Below are positions 6,662 through 15,177 of a DNA stretch of 64,000 nt, piece by piece. Source of the DNA: Nakamurella flava (GTDB lineage Bacteria; Actinomycetota; Actinomycetes; Mycobacteriales; Nakamurellaceae); the NCBI RefSeq assembly GCF_005298075.1, contig NZ_SZZH01000001.1, positions 2,232,001-2,296,000 on the forward strand. Direction: 5' to 3'. The notes under the pieces are model-generated. The model was not told the DNA's origin and searched no databases. It saw only the letters and a list, made by a program, of their open reading frames with translations. The first letter of the stretch is position 1. Each line of letters opens with the position of its first letter. The translations under genes and the position numbers were made by a program.

Positions 6662-8156
6662 GTTTCAGCTGGTGCCGCCGGCGTACCGGACCGAACCGAG
6701 CTACGTCACGACGTTCGGGCCCGAGGTGGCCGATCTGAACGAGGCTGTGGGCCTGATCCCGGACCCGGAGCAGCGTCTGGCGCTGGACATGATGTTCGGC
6801 GTCGACAAGCGGGGCAAGTCGGCGGTGTTCGAGTTCGCGGTGGTCTGCGCTCGTCAGAACCTGAAGACCGGACTGTTCAAGATGGCGGCGATGGGCTGGC
6901 TGTTCCTGACTGCTGTCGAGCTGACGGTCTGGTCGGCGCACGAGTTCCAGACGACGCGCGAGGCGCACCGCGACATGGTGGCGCTGATTGATTCGTCGTC
7001 GTGGTTTTCCCGAAAGGTCAAAGCCATTTATGACTCGTCAAATGACAAGTCCATTCACCTACTGAATGGTAGTCGCCTGATATTCAAGGCGCGGACGCAA
7101 TCGGGCGGCCGTGGCCTTTCCGGTGACAAGGTCATTCTGGACGAGGCGTTCGCGCTGCAGGCCGGCCACGTCGCGTCGTTGCTGCCGACGGTGTCGGCCA
7201 AGCCGGACCCGCAGATTGCGTACGCGTCGTCGGCCGGGATGGCCCGGTCGACGGTCCTGCGGGCGATCCGCGACCGGGGGCGGTCGGACCGTCCGGGCCG
7301 GCTGGGCTACCTGGAATGGTGCGCGCCGCCCGGTGGGTGCGCGATCGACGGGTGCGAGCACGCGCTGCACACGCCGGGGTGCGCGCTGGACAAGGTGGAG
7401 AACCGGCGGGCGGCGAACCCGCTCCTGGGCCGGGTGCGGGCCAACGGGACGACGTTGACCGAGGAGTACCTGGACGACGAACGGCAGGCGTTCGCGGCCA
7501 TCCCGCTGGAGTGGGCGCGGGAGCGCCTGGGGTGGTGGGACGACCCGGGCGTCGCGGAGGTGTTCGGCGCTGGCCGGTGGGAGGCGTGCGGCGGGCCGAC
7601 GCCCGAGCGGTCCCGTCTGCTGGCCGTGGCCGTCGCGGTGTCGGTCAACCTCGACGCGGCCGCGGTGGTCGGGGTGGGCGTGGTCGGTGCCCGGGTGTAT
7701 GTGCAGGTGCTGGCGCACGGGCCCGGGTGGGACTGGCTGCCGGAGCAGGTCCCGGCGGACGTGAAGTGCCTGGTCGACCCGCGCGGCCCCGCCGCTGTAG
7801 CGGTTCCAGCGCTGAAGGCGGCGCTGCGGAAGCGGCTGGTCGAGCCGACCCGCGCCCAGGTCTACGACGCGTTCGACGCGCTGCTGACGCTGGTCAAGGA
7901 CGGCGACCTGCTGCACGACAAGGACTCGATCCTGACGGCGTCGGCGAACGGCGCGGTGCCCCGCCTGGTGGGCGACCGGAGCACGTGGGGCCGGCGGACA
8001 TCGACGGCAGACACGACCGCGATCGAGGCCGCGACGTTGGCGGCCTGGTGGGCGTCGCTGCCGGCCCCGGCGCCTCCGCCTCCGCCGCCGCCGGCCGCGG
8101 TGGTGGCCGCCGCGCCGACGGCGCGTGGTGACGACTTGACGACGATGGGCTTCTGA
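6651..8156 (+). CDS. terL: Terminase large subunit
   Basis: The 501-residue protein has the phage packaging ATPase signature: the CARQNLKTG Walker-A-like motif near residues 66-74 and a Walker B segment KVILDEAF near 161-168, followed by the YASSA coupling motif. The C-terminal half should be the RNase-H-like nuclease. ATG 6651 overlaps the small subunit stop and is preferred to 6627. It pumps DNA into proheads through the portal. A proline run (about eight Pro) near the C-terminus and a short low-GC patch at about 6985-7095 are unusual. Confidence 0.95.
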   Translation: MPAEFQLVPPAYRTEPSYVTTFGPEVADLNEAVGLIPDPEQRLALDMMFGVDKRGKSAVFEFAVVCARQNLKTGLFKMAAMGWLFLTAVELTVWSAHEFQTTREAHRDMVALIDSSSWFSRKVKAIYDSSNDKSIHLLNGSRLIFKARTQSGGRGLSGDKVILDEAFALQAGHVASLLPTVSAKPDPQIAYASSAGMARSTVLRAIRDRGRSDRPGRLGYLEWCAPPGGCAIDGCEHALHTPGCALDKVENRRAANPLLGRVRANGTTLTEEYLDDERQAFAAIPLEWARERLGWWDDPGVAEVFGAGRWEACGGPTPERSRLLAVAVAVSVNLDAAAVVGVGVVGARVYVQVLAHGPGWDWLPEQVPADVKCLVDPRGPAAVAVPALKAALRKRLVEPTRAQVYDAFDALLTLVKDGDLLHDKDSILTASANGAVPRLVGDRSTWGRRTSTADTTAIEAATLAAWWASLPAPAPPPPPPPAAVVAAAPTARGDDLTTMGF

Positions 8157-8167
8157 GGGAGGACCGC

Positions 8168-9496
8168 GTGACGATTCCCCCCGAGGGCGAGGCCGGATAC
8201 ACGAACGACCGCAGCGGTTGGTGGGGTCAGCTCGACGATGAGCAGACACCCGAGCTGGTGTGGCCGCGGTCGCGGGACGTGTACGACCGGATGCGGCGGC
8301 AGGACGCGCAGGTGATGTCGGTCCTGCGGGCGGTGACGCTGCCGATTCGGCGGACGCCGTGGCGGATCGACCCGGCGGGGGCGCGGCCGGAGGTCGTCCA
8401 GCTGGTCGCCGAGGATCTGGGTCTGCCGATCGTCGGGCAGGACCCGGCGCCGCTTCCTCGGACGAAGGACCGGTTCTCGTGGGCGGAGCATCTGCGGTTG
8501 GCGCTGCTGATGCTGGTTTTCGGGCACTCCCCGTTCGAGCAGGTCGCCCGGTTCGACGAGCAGGGCCGGGCCAGGTTGCGCAAGCTCGCGTGGCGGCCAC
8601 CGAAGACGATCTCCGAGTTCGAGGTCGCGGCCGACGGCGGCCTGGTCGCCATCAAGCAGCACGGCATCGCCGGGAAGTCGACCGCGCGGATCCCGGTGGA
8701 TCGTCTGGCGGTGTACGTCAACGACCGTGAGGGCGCGAACTGGGCCGGCCAGAGCTTGCTGCGGCCGGCCTACAAGTTCTGGCTGCTGAAGGACCGTGCG
8801 CTGCGGACGCAGGCGCAGACGATCGAGCGGAACGGTCTCGGTGTGCCGGTCATCGTGGCCGGTGACTACTCGGACGATCTGGACGGGAACGAGCGGTATC
8901 AGCGGGAGCAGGCCGAGGTCGCGGCCAACGCGAAGCTGGCCGCCGGGGTCCGGGCTGGGGATAACTCCGGGATCTCGATGCGTCAGGGCGGCGCGTTCGA
9001 CATGAAGGGTGTCAGTGGGACTCTCCCGGACGCAGAGAAGGTGATCCGCTACTACGACGAGCAGATCGCCCGCGCGGTGCTCGCGCACTTCCTGAACCTG
9101 GGCACGCAGACCGGTTCGTGGGCGCTGGGGTCGACGTTCGCGGACTTCTTCACCCTGTCGCTGCAGACCGTCGCGCAGGACATTGCGGCGGTCACGAACC
9201 ATCACGTGATCGAGGACATCGTCGACTGGAATTGGCCCGCGGGTGAGCCGGCCCCTCGGCTGGTGTTCGACGAGATCGGTAGCGGCATCACCGCCGAGGG
9301 GATCAAGGCGCTGATGGACTGCGGCGCGCTCACGCCGGACGACCGGCTGGAGCAGTACCTACGGCAGCAGTTCAGCCTGCCCGCTTTCGACCCGAGCACA
9401 GCCCGCGAGGCCAAGCAGCCAGCGGCGTCGCCCCCGCCGGCCTCCCCCGCACCGCCGGGCGAAGCGCCACCCGAGCAGCAGAGGAGATTCACGTGA
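8168..9496 (+). CDS. Portal protein
   Basis: A 442-residue protein directly follows the large terminase (GTG 8168 behind GAGGGAGGA). It starts with a region resembling DUF935/Mu gp29-type portals: SVLRAVTLPIRRTPWRIDP, then an RDxVxxRRxDxR-like start, and a long central domain with YYDEQIARAVLAHFLNLGTQTGS. The C-terminus is Pro/Ala-rich. Twelve copies would form the ring at the capsid vertex through which DNA passes. Its stop overlaps the protease GTG (9493). Confidence 0.92.
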   Translation: MTIPPEGEAGYTNDRSGWWGQLDDEQTPELVWPRSRDVYDRMRRQDAQVMSVLRAVTLPIRRTPWRIDPAGARPEVVQLVAEDLGLPIVGQDPAPLPRTKDRFSWAEHLRLALLMLVFGHSPFEQVARFDEQGRARLRKLAWRPPKTISEFEVAADGGLVAIKQHGIAGKSTARIPVDRLAVYVNDREGANWAGQSLLRPAYKFWLLKDRALRTQAQTIERNGLGVPVIVAGDYSDDLDGNERYQREQAEVAANAKLAAGVRAGDNSGISMRQGGAFDMKGVSGTLPDAEKVIRYYDEQIARAVLAHFLNLGTQTGSWALGSTFADFFTLSLQTVAQDIAAVTNHHVIEDIVDWNWPAGEPAPRLVFDEIGSGITAEGIKALMDCGALTPDDRLEQYLRQQFSLPAFDPSTAREAKQPAASPPPASPAPPGEAPPEQQRRFT

Positions 9497-10728
9497 GCCG
9501 ACGTCGCGCGATCCGGGCGAACGCCCGTCAGCGGTGGTACGAGATCCGCAACGAGGCCAGCGGTTCCGAGCCGGCGCAGGTCCTGATCTACGGCGACATC
9601 GGCGATTCCTGGTGGGGCGAAAGCGTTTCCGCCTCGCAATTCGTCCGGGACCTGACCGAGGTCGACGCCGACGCGATCGACTTCCACATCCACTCCCCCG
9701 GCGGGGACGCGTTCGACGGGCTGGCCATCGCCAACGCCATCCGCACCCACAAGGCCCGCACCACCGCCTACGTGGACGGTCTCGCGGCGTCGGCCGCCAG
9801 CTACATCGCGACCGCCGCCGACGAGGTCGTGATGGGCGTCGGCGCCGAGCTGATGATCCACGACGCGTGGGGCATGGCCATCGGCAACGTCGAGGACATG
9901 ACCGCGATGGCTGACCTGCTCGGCCACCTGAGCGACAACATCGCGTCGCTGTACGCCATCAAGGCCGGCGGGAAGCCGGAGGACTGGCGGGCCGCGATGC
10001 GGGCCGAGACCTGGTACTCGGCCGACGAAGCCGTCGAGGCCGGCCTGGCCGATCGTGTCGCGTCGCTCCCGGCGGAACCGGCCAAGGCCGCCGCGAAGGA
10101 CGACTTCGACCTGGCCGTCTTCGCACACGCCGGACGGCGTGACGCCCCCACACCGTGGCTGCCGGCCAAGGCCGCCGCCACCTACAGACCTCCGGCCGAG
10201 CCGGCGGACACCACCACCCCCACGGAAGGAGCCGACCCCATGTCGGACAAGCTCATCCAGGGTCTGCGTGCGCGGCTCGGCGTCACCGCCGACGCCGTCC
10301 TCGACGACGACGGCCTGCTGGCCGCCGTCGACGAGGCGCTCAACGAGCGCGCGCAGACCTCCACCCAGGCCCCTCGGGCCGCGCTGCCCGAGGGCGCCGT
10401 GCTGGTCGACAGCGAGGTGCTCGACAGCCTGAAGGCGTCGGCCGCCCGCTTCAACGCCTACGAGGCGCAGCGCCTCCAGGACGAGCAGACCCGCGTCGTC
10501 GACGAGGCCATCGCCGTCGGTCGGATCGGCGGTGGCCGGCGGGACCACTGGCTGAACAAGTTCCGCGTCGACCCCGAGGGCGCCGCCGCGGATTTGGCTC
10601 TGTTCGACCCGGGATCCGCGGTCCCGGTGGACGGTCCCCGCGGCCACGCCGGAAGCGCGCAGGCCCTCATCGCCAACACCGCAGACGACCAGGCCATGGC
10701 CGCGGTCGGCTGGGACATCAAGGAGTAG
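9493..10728 (+). CDS. ClpP-like prohead protease fused to scaffold
   Basis: The 411-residue protein has a ClpP/S49-like protease domain: HIHSPGGDAFDG (oxyanion strand), DGLAASAASY with Ser100 as probable nucleophile, and MIHDAWG with His123 as general base. A Pro/Thr-rich linker (about residues 225-248) leads to a scaffold-like helical C-terminal domain. The same scaffold region can also be made alone from an internal start at 10240. The protease matures the prohead by removing the scaffold. The GTG start overlaps the portal stop by four bases. Confidence 0.93.
   Translation: MSRRRAIRANARQRWYEIRNEASGSEPAQVLIYGDIGDSWWGESVSASQFVRDLTEVDADAIDFHIHSPGGDAFDGLAIANAIRTHKARTTAYVDGLAASAASYIATAADEVVMGVGAELMIHDAWGMAIGNVEDMTAMADLLGHLSDNIASLYAIKAGGKPEDWRAAMRAETWYSADEAVEAGLADRVASLPAEPAKAAAKDDFDLAVFAHAGRRDAPTPWLPAKAAATYRPPAEPADTTTPTEGADPMSDKLIQGLRARLGVTADAVLDDDGLLAAVDEALNERAQTSTQAPRAALPEGAVLVDSEVLDSLKASAARFNAYEAQRLQDEQTRVVDEAIAVGRIGGGRRDHWLNKFRVDPEGAAADLALFDPGSAVPVDGPRGHAGSAQALIANTADDQAMAAVGWDIKE
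10240..10728 (+). CDS. Nested in-frame scaffold protein start
   Basis: Inside the protease gene an ATG at 10240 is preceded by GGAAGGAG (10224-10231), as strong a ribosome binding site as any in this operon. It would yield a 162-residue protein identical to the C-terminal domain of the protease fusion: helical, charged, ending in GWDIKE. This is the lambda C/Nu3 arrangement, in which the scaffold is overproduced from an internal start in the same frame. Seen: internal site. Inferred: independent translation. Confidence 0.7.
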   Translation: MSDKLIQGLRARLGVTADAVLDDDGLLAAVDEALNERAQTSTQAPRAALPEGAVLVDSEVLDSLKASAARFNAYEAQRLQDEQTRVVDEAIAVGRIGGGRRDHWLNKFRVDPEGAAADLALFDPGSAVPVDGPRGHAGSAQALIANTADDQAMAAVGWDIKE

Positions 10729-10731
10729 GCC

Positions 10732-11094
10732 ATGGTCGACCATCTTCCGAAGTTCAAGCCCGGTCAGGACGTCACCCTCACCGCGGGCGCCGCGATCACC
10801 GGCAAGCAGCTGCTGTACGTGTCCGGTGCCGGCGCGGTCAGCCCGACCACGGCCTCGACCGCCAACTGGCTGGGCGTCGCCCGCCAGGACACGGCCGCCG
10901 GGGACAAGGTCGTCGTCACCAAGGGCGGCTTCCAGAAGCTGCTGGCCAGCGGCTCGATCGCCGCCGGCGACCTCGTCGTCCCCGCCGCCGGCGGGGCAGT
11001 CGCCACCCTCGGCGGCGGTAACGCCGCGCACCGGGTCGGCGTGGCGGTCGAGGCCGCCGCAAGCGGCCAGGTTCTCGTCGCGATGGATCGGTAA
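10732..11094 (+). CDS. Head decoration protein
   Basis: A 120-residue, strongly beta and Gly/Ala/Val-rich protein sits between scaffold and capsid. Its pattern (PGQDVTLTAGAAITGKQ, VVVTKGGFQKLLASGSIAAGD, GVAVEAAASGQVLVAMD) matches the DUF2190-type capsid decoration proteins. About 420 copies would bind the outside of an HK97-type capsid. The ATG (10732) follows the previous stop directly. Confidence 0.8.
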   Translation: MVDHLPKFKPGQDVTLTAGAAITGKQLLYVSGAGAVSPTTASTANWLGVARQDTAAGDKVVVTKGGFQKLLASGSIAAGDLVVPAAGGAVATLGGGNAAHRVGVAVEAAASGQVLVAMDR

Positions 11095-11106
11095 GGAGAC
11101 CGCATC

Positions 11107-12039
11107 ATGCCCATCACCTACCCGCCCCCCGCGGCGACCCTGAGCCCGGACCTCACCGCGACGCAGGTGCACTACCTGCTGAAGAACCCGAGCCTGATCG
11201 CGCGTCGGGTCCGCGACCTGGCCCTGAACCGGTACGTCGCGGACTACCTGCTGACCGGCCGGTACACGGCCGAAGGCGGCGCGATCCTGTACCCCAACGG
11301 CGAGCCCGTCTTCGCCGACAGCGACCCCGAAGCCGTCGGCGTCGGCGGCGAGTACCCGCTGGACACCGTCGGTCAGGGCACCCTGGCGATGGCCCGGACG
11401 GTGAAGTGGGGCCGTGACGGCGAGGTCTACGACGAGGCCATCAAGCGCATGCTGATCGACCCCGTCAACCGGCTGCTGTCCCGGCTGATCAACTCGAACG
11501 TCCGGTACGTCGACTCGGTGGCCCTGGCCGTCATCGCCTCGAAGATCACCCGCACCCGGGCCGCCACCGGGGCGTGGACCTCGGGTGCGCAGATCATCAC
11601 CGACGTCCTGCTGGCCAAGGCCGACACCGAGCAGCTCGAGGATGGGTTCGACCTCGACACTGTCGTGCTCACCCCGGTGCAGTACGCCAAGGTGGTGGCT
11701 GCCCTGATCAAGGACGGTCTGCTGCCCCGCGAGGCCGCCAACCCGGTCCTGTCCTCCGGTGTCATCCCGGATGTCCTGGGCCTGTCGTGGACCCGGTCCG
11801 CGCACTCCCCGACCGTCAATCCGCTGCTGGTCGACCGGGAGCAGCTCGGCGGCATGGCCGACGAGGATCTGCAGTCCCCCGGCTACACCTCGGCCGGGCC
11901 GACCGGCATCGAGGCGAAGGTGAGCCGCCTGCAGGGCTCGGACGACCGTGACGGCTACCGGATCCGGGTCCGCCGGGTCACCGTGCCCGTCGTGGTGGAG
12001 CCCAACGCCGGCATCCAAATCACCGGGACCGGCGTCTGA
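11107..12039 (+). CDS. Major capsid protein (HK97-like)
   Basis: A 310-residue protein placed after decoration protein and before head-tail connectors. It lacks a long N-terminal delta domain, as expected when protease and scaffold are encoded separately. Recognisable features include LIARRVRDLALNRYVADYLL, the QLEDGFDLDTVVLTPVQYAKVVAAL segment, and a C-terminal AGIQITGTG. A GGAG site (about 11094-11097) precedes the ATG at 11107. The ATG of the next gene overlaps its stop. Confidence 0.9.
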   Translation: MPITYPPPAATLSPDLTATQVHYLLKNPSLIARRVRDLALNRYVADYLLTGRYTAEGGAILYPNGEPVFADSDPEAVGVGGEYPLDTVGQGTLAMARTVKWGRDGEVYDEAIKRMLIDPVNRLLSRLINSNVRYVDSVALAVIASKITRTRAATGAWTSGAQIITDVLLAKADTEQLEDGFDLDTVVLTPVQYAKVVAALIKDGLLPREAANPVLSSGVIPDVLGLSWTRSAHSPTVNPLLVDREQLGGMADEDLQSPGYTSAGPTGIEAKVSRLQGSDDRDGYRIRVRRVTVPVVVEPNAGIQITGTGV

Positions 12040-12257
12040 TGGCCGCCGGCGACTACGTGGTGACCGCGCCGGTTGTCGTCGCTCGCGACGGCACGCCATA
12101 CGGCGAGAGCTACTACTACCGCGGCGCCGTGCTCCCGGCCGGTGTCCCGGCCGAGGAGAAGGAACGGCTCGCCGCGGCCGAGCTGGTCAAGGTCGAGGGC
12201 GGCGATGACCCGGCACCCAAGACCCGGCGCCGGGCCGCGGCCGGCGACGCGGACTGA
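12039..12257 (+). CDS. Hypothetical small head-region protein
   Basis: A 72-residue protein is coupled to the capsid gene (ATG 12039 overlaps the TGA). A short beta-rich N-terminus (YVVTAPVVVARDGTPYGESYYYRGAVLP) is followed by a charged tail rich in Lys, Arg and Glu. Small genes in this position are common in actinophages; function is unknown. Confidence 0.6.
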   Translation: MAAGDYVVTAPVVVARDGTPYGESYYYRGAVLPAGVPAEEKERLAAAELVKVEGGDDPAPKTRRRAAAGDAD

Positions 12258-12275
12258 TCGAGAAGGGCGGCGGCC

Positions 12276-12698
12276 GTGCTGATCACTCCTGACGAGCTGG
12301 GCCTGGGCGACGGCGTCGACCAGGCGTGGGCGCAGGCGGACATCGGCACGGTCACCGCCCGGGCGTCCATCTTCGCCCCCAGCCTGCACACCCTGACCGG
12401 CGAGTTCGAGAAGGCCGCCAAGGGCGTGCTGATCGACGTCGTCGTGCGCCGGTACAAGACCCGCAATCTGCTGCCGGGCGTCTCGCAGTCCAAGGCAATG
12501 GGCGATCGGTCGACGTCGTCGGACACGAAAGACCTGCCACGGGCGCTGTTCTGGCCCGAGCAGATCACCGAGCTGCAGGCGATCTGCGCAGCCGCGGCGA
12601 CCGGAGGGGGCCCGCCGGTCGTCGCAGCCGTCGGCGCGTTTCCGGAGCCGGGGCGGTACCCGGACCCTGCTGAACGCCTGCCGCGTTGGCCGGTCTGA
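12276..12698 (+). CDS. Head-tail connector protein
   Basis: The 140-residue protein starts at GTG 12276 behind GAGAAGGG and occupies the place of the head-tail adaptor (HK97 gp6-like). A helical N-terminal region (DELGLGDGVDQAWAQADIG) and a strongly charged central part are seen. It is assigned by position and length rather than by a clear motif. Confidence 0.6.
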   Translation: MLITPDELGLGDGVDQAWAQADIGTVTARASIFAPSLHTLTGEFEKAAKGVLIDVVVRRYKTRNLLPGVSQSKAMGDRSTSSDTKDLPRALFWPEQITELQAICAAAATGGGPPVVAAVGAFPEPGRYPDPAERLPRWPV

Positions 12699-12699
12699 G

Positions 12700-13020
12700 A
12701 TGTTCGAGGACTGGTACTCCGACCCGGTCGGGGTCCGTCGGCTGACGAACGAAGATCCGACGTCTGATGCGCAGTCCTGGGCGGCGCGGACTGCGCTGAT
12801 GGGGATGGTCCGGGAGGACGTCACCCTCACCCGGGACGCGACCGGCGCCGAGGTGACGTCCACGGTGACGGTGCACCTGCCGCTGTCGGCGGCCGGAAAG
12901 GTCAACGCCGGCGCGCTGATCGACCTGCCCGAGTCGCAGCACCCGGACACGGTGGCCATCTCCGTGATGGTCAGCCGCGGCGACCCGGACCTCAAGGGTG
13001 TGCGGGTGATGTGCCAGTGA
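12700..13020 (+). CDS. Head-tail stopper / adaptor
   Basis: A 106-residue beta-rich protein (DVTLTRDATGAEVTSTVTVHLP, DTVAISVMVSRGDPDL) follows the connector. Its length and order suit the stopper or head-closure protein of siphophages. Assignment is from gene order and composition. Confidence 0.55.
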   Translation: MFEDWYSDPVGVRRLTNEDPTSDAQSWAARTALMGMVREDVTLTRDATGAEVTSTVTVHLPLSAAGKVNAGALIDLPESQHPDTVAISVMVSRGDPDLKGVRVMCQ

Positions 13021-13391
13021 CCACGCCGGGTGGGTGGGACCCGTCGCAGCTGATCAACGGGATCAAGGAGTGGGCCGGGCAGGTGCGCGAGGCCATCCCG
13101 GACGCCGTGCGGGAGCAGGCCGAGCAGTGGCTGGACGAGGGCAACGCGCTGGCCCCGAAAGACACTGGGGCGCTGCGCCGCTCGGGCCAGGTCAGGGTGG
13201 AGAACACCACGGCCGCGGTCGGGTGGGGCGACGGTCTGCCCCGGGACTACGCCGTCATCCAGCACGAGAGCACCGGCTACCGGCACCCCGGAGGGGGTGG
13301 CCCGAAGTTCGCGGAGGTCGCCGGCCGTCGCCGCGCCCAGGTCGCCGGTCAGCAGATCGCTGACGACATCAAGTCCCGGACCGGCGGATGA
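13017..13391 (+). CDS. Tail completion protein (HK97 gp10-like)
   Basis: The protein of about 124 residues starts at GTG 13017 with a GTGA overlap to the previous stop (GTG 13011 is in the same frame). It contains the ALAPKDTGALRRSGQVRVE segment typical of the gp10-like tail-completion family, together with a helical start and a basic end. Confidence 0.65.
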   Translation: MTTPGGWDPSQLINGIKEWAGQVREAIPDAVREQAEQWLDEGNALAPKDTGALRRSGQVRVENTTAAVGWGDGLPRDYAVIQHESTGYRHPGGGGPKFAEVAGRRRAQVAGQQIADDIKSRTGG

Positions 13392-13831
13392 GCCCTCTGT
13401 CGCCGTCGACGGAGACCAAGCTGCGGCGCGGCGTTCGGGACCTGCTGGCCGGCCTCGACCTGGGCTGCCCGGTCGTGGCCGGCGTGCTTAAGCCGAGCAC
13501 CACCGACGCCGTGGTCGGCGTGGTGACGTACGAGACCGGCGACCCGAGCGTGGAGGCCAGCACCGGGCAGACGACGGTGTCGGTGCAGCTGACGATCCGC
13601 GGGGACGCCGCGTCCGGCAGTGACCCGCTGAGCGACCGGCGGCAGGCCATCCGGGATGCCCTGACTTGGATCGGGCCCCGCACCGTCGGCGGGGTCGTCG
13701 TCTCGTCCGCGTTTCGTCAGCTGATCTCCGGGCCGCCCGCTCTCGACGAGCAGTCCCGGCCCGTCCTCTTCGACACCTTCGACCTGACCTGTTCCCGGGT
13801 CGGCGCGGTTGCGCCGGTCCACAGCATCTGA
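13388..13831 (+). CDS. Tail terminator protein
   Basis: A 147-residue protein coupled to the previous gene (ATG 13388 overlaps TGA). It has an alternating strand pattern (VVGVVTYETGDPSVEASTGQ, VSVQLTIRGDA) and sits directly before the major tail protein, which is the expected place of the tail terminator that stops tail-tube growth. Assigned by synteny. Confidence 0.6.
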   Translation: MSPLSPSTETKLRRGVRDLLAGLDLGCPVVAGVLKPSTTDAVVGVVTYETGDPSVEASTGQTTVSVQLTIRGDAASGSDPLSDRRQAIRDALTWIGPRTVGGVVVSSAFRQLISGPPALDEQSRPVLFDTFDLTCSRVGAVAPVHSI

Positions 13832-13858
13832 CCCAACCGCCCCGATGGAGGGAACCCC

Positions 13859-14626
13859 ATGACCGCACCTGTTCTCGCACCGACGTCGGCCGGCGTGCTG
13901 CAGCTGGCGTCCGCGAAGCGCCTGCGCGTGAACCTGGCCTACGACCCGTCCCTGGCGAGCCAGGTCACGCCTGTCTGGGCTGACGCGTTCGGCATTACCA
14001 ACCTGACCCCGGGCGCCCCGTCGTGGGACAAGATCGACGCCACCGCGTACCACAACGCCGACGTGAACACGGGTCTCGTGAACAAGCGGGACAAGAAGGT
14101 CGCGTCCAGCCGAGAGATCTCCGGGGTGTGGCAGCGGGAGATCTTCGCCGACCCGGCGGACAACGCGGCCACGAAACGGCTGAAGGACTCGGCCGAGCAG
14201 AACAAGCTCGCGCAGGTCATGATCTTCAACGCGGTCGACCGGACCGAGCAGGCCACGGTGTACATCGTGGACGTCACCTGGGACGAGCAGGGCGGCGCGG
14301 CGGCCGACAAGGGCGTGGACAACTTCACTCTGTCCGTGCAGGGCGCGGGGGTGAAGGTGGCCAACCCGATGGGCGCCGCGATCGTTCCGGACGCCACCTC
14401 GGTGAACGTGGCGTCGGCCGCGGCTGGTGTCCGGGTCATCATCACCGGCACTGGGTTCGCTGGGGCCACCAGCGTGAAGTTCGGGTCGACCGAGTCCGAG
14501 CTGTTCAAGGTCATCGGGGACACCGAGATCCGCGCCGTCGTCACGGGCAGCACCGGGTCGAAGCCGATCACCGTCGCCACCCCGCAGGGTCCCGACACCA
14601 CGCCGCTGGCGTTCACGATCGTCTGA
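13859..14626 (+). CDS. Major tail protein with C-terminal Ig-like domain
   Basis: A 255-residue protein with a beta-rich tube domain (residues 1-165) and a C-terminal IPT/TIG-like Ig domain (about 170-255: VRVIITGTGFAGATSVKFGSTESELFKV ... PITVATPQGPD). Such extensions project from siphophage tail tubes and may bind the host surface. GGAGGG precedes the ATG at 13859. Its stop overlaps the ATG of the first tail chaperone. Confidence 0.85.
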   Translation: MTAPVLAPTSAGVLQLASAKRLRVNLAYDPSLASQVTPVWADAFGITNLTPGAPSWDKIDATAYHNADVNTGLVNKRDKKVASSREISGVWQREIFADPADNAATKRLKDSAEQNKLAQVMIFNAVDRTEQATVYIVDVTWDEQGGAAADKGVDNFTLSVQGAGVKVANPMGAAIVPDATSVNVASAAAGVRVIITGTGFAGATSVKFGSTESELFKVIGDTEIRAVVTGSTGSKPITVATPQGPDTTPLAFTIV

Positions 14627-15177
14627 TGCCCGACTTCGGGGCGCCGGTCGCGGCCGCCGCGGACGACCTGGTCCTGCACTTCCCCGGCCGGGATGGGCAA
14701 GTCCGGGAGTACCGCATCCCGCCGTGCACTGCGGGTGAGCTGTTCGATCTGCTCGCGCTGGACCGGGTGTGGACGGCGATCGGGAAGCAGCGGCTGCTGC
14801 GGCTGGCCAAGGCTCCGGCGTCCGAGGTGGCCGCGACGGTCACTGAGGACGTCGGGCTGCGGCAGCGGATCGAGCGGCTGATGAACGGTCCGCTGTCGGC
14901 CGAGGACATGCTGGCGTTGCCGCTGGGTCCGGTGGCCGAGCAGATGCTGGCCGACGGGGTTAGTAAGCCGCACTACCTGCTCGCATCGGCCACCGCGCAG
15001 CACTGGCACATCTCCGGCGAGGAGGTGGCCCTGGAGATCTACAAGACGGGCGTCGTACCGGTGGGAAAACCGGGCGCCCGACCCGCGAAGAACTCGCGCC
15101 GTACGGGGTCGGGCCCTGCACCTCGGAAGGCGTCTTCGCGTCGTACCAGCTCCCCCCGGAAATCCTCGAGCGGCTGA
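14626..15177 (+). CDS. Tail assembly chaperone (short, unshifted form)
   Basis: This is the zero-frame product of the chaperone pair, 183 residues, starting at ATG 14626 (overlapping the major tail protein stop). The first 148 residues form the chaperone (LVLHFPGRDGQVREYRIPP, then helices). Beyond the slippery site at 15063-15069 the zero frame becomes Ser/Arg-rich and uninformative, suggesting that its function lies before the shift. It binds the tape measure during tail assembly by family knowledge. Confidence 0.8.
   Translation: MPDFGAPVAAAADDLVLHFPGRDGQVREYRIPPCTAGELFDLLALDRVWTAIGKQRLLRLAKAPASEVAATVTEDVGLRQRIERLMNGPLSAEDMLALPLGPVAEQMLADGVSKPHYLLASATAQHWHISGEEVALEIYKTGVVPVGKPGARPAKNSRRTGSGPAPRKASSRRTSSPRKSSSG

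Noticed and set aside
9202-12099. 965-residue open frame on the minus strand
   Set aside because: It runs opposite the portal end, protease and capsid genes. High-GC codon bias keeps the opposite frame open; the product is Gly/Arg/Val/Asp-rich with no fold signal.
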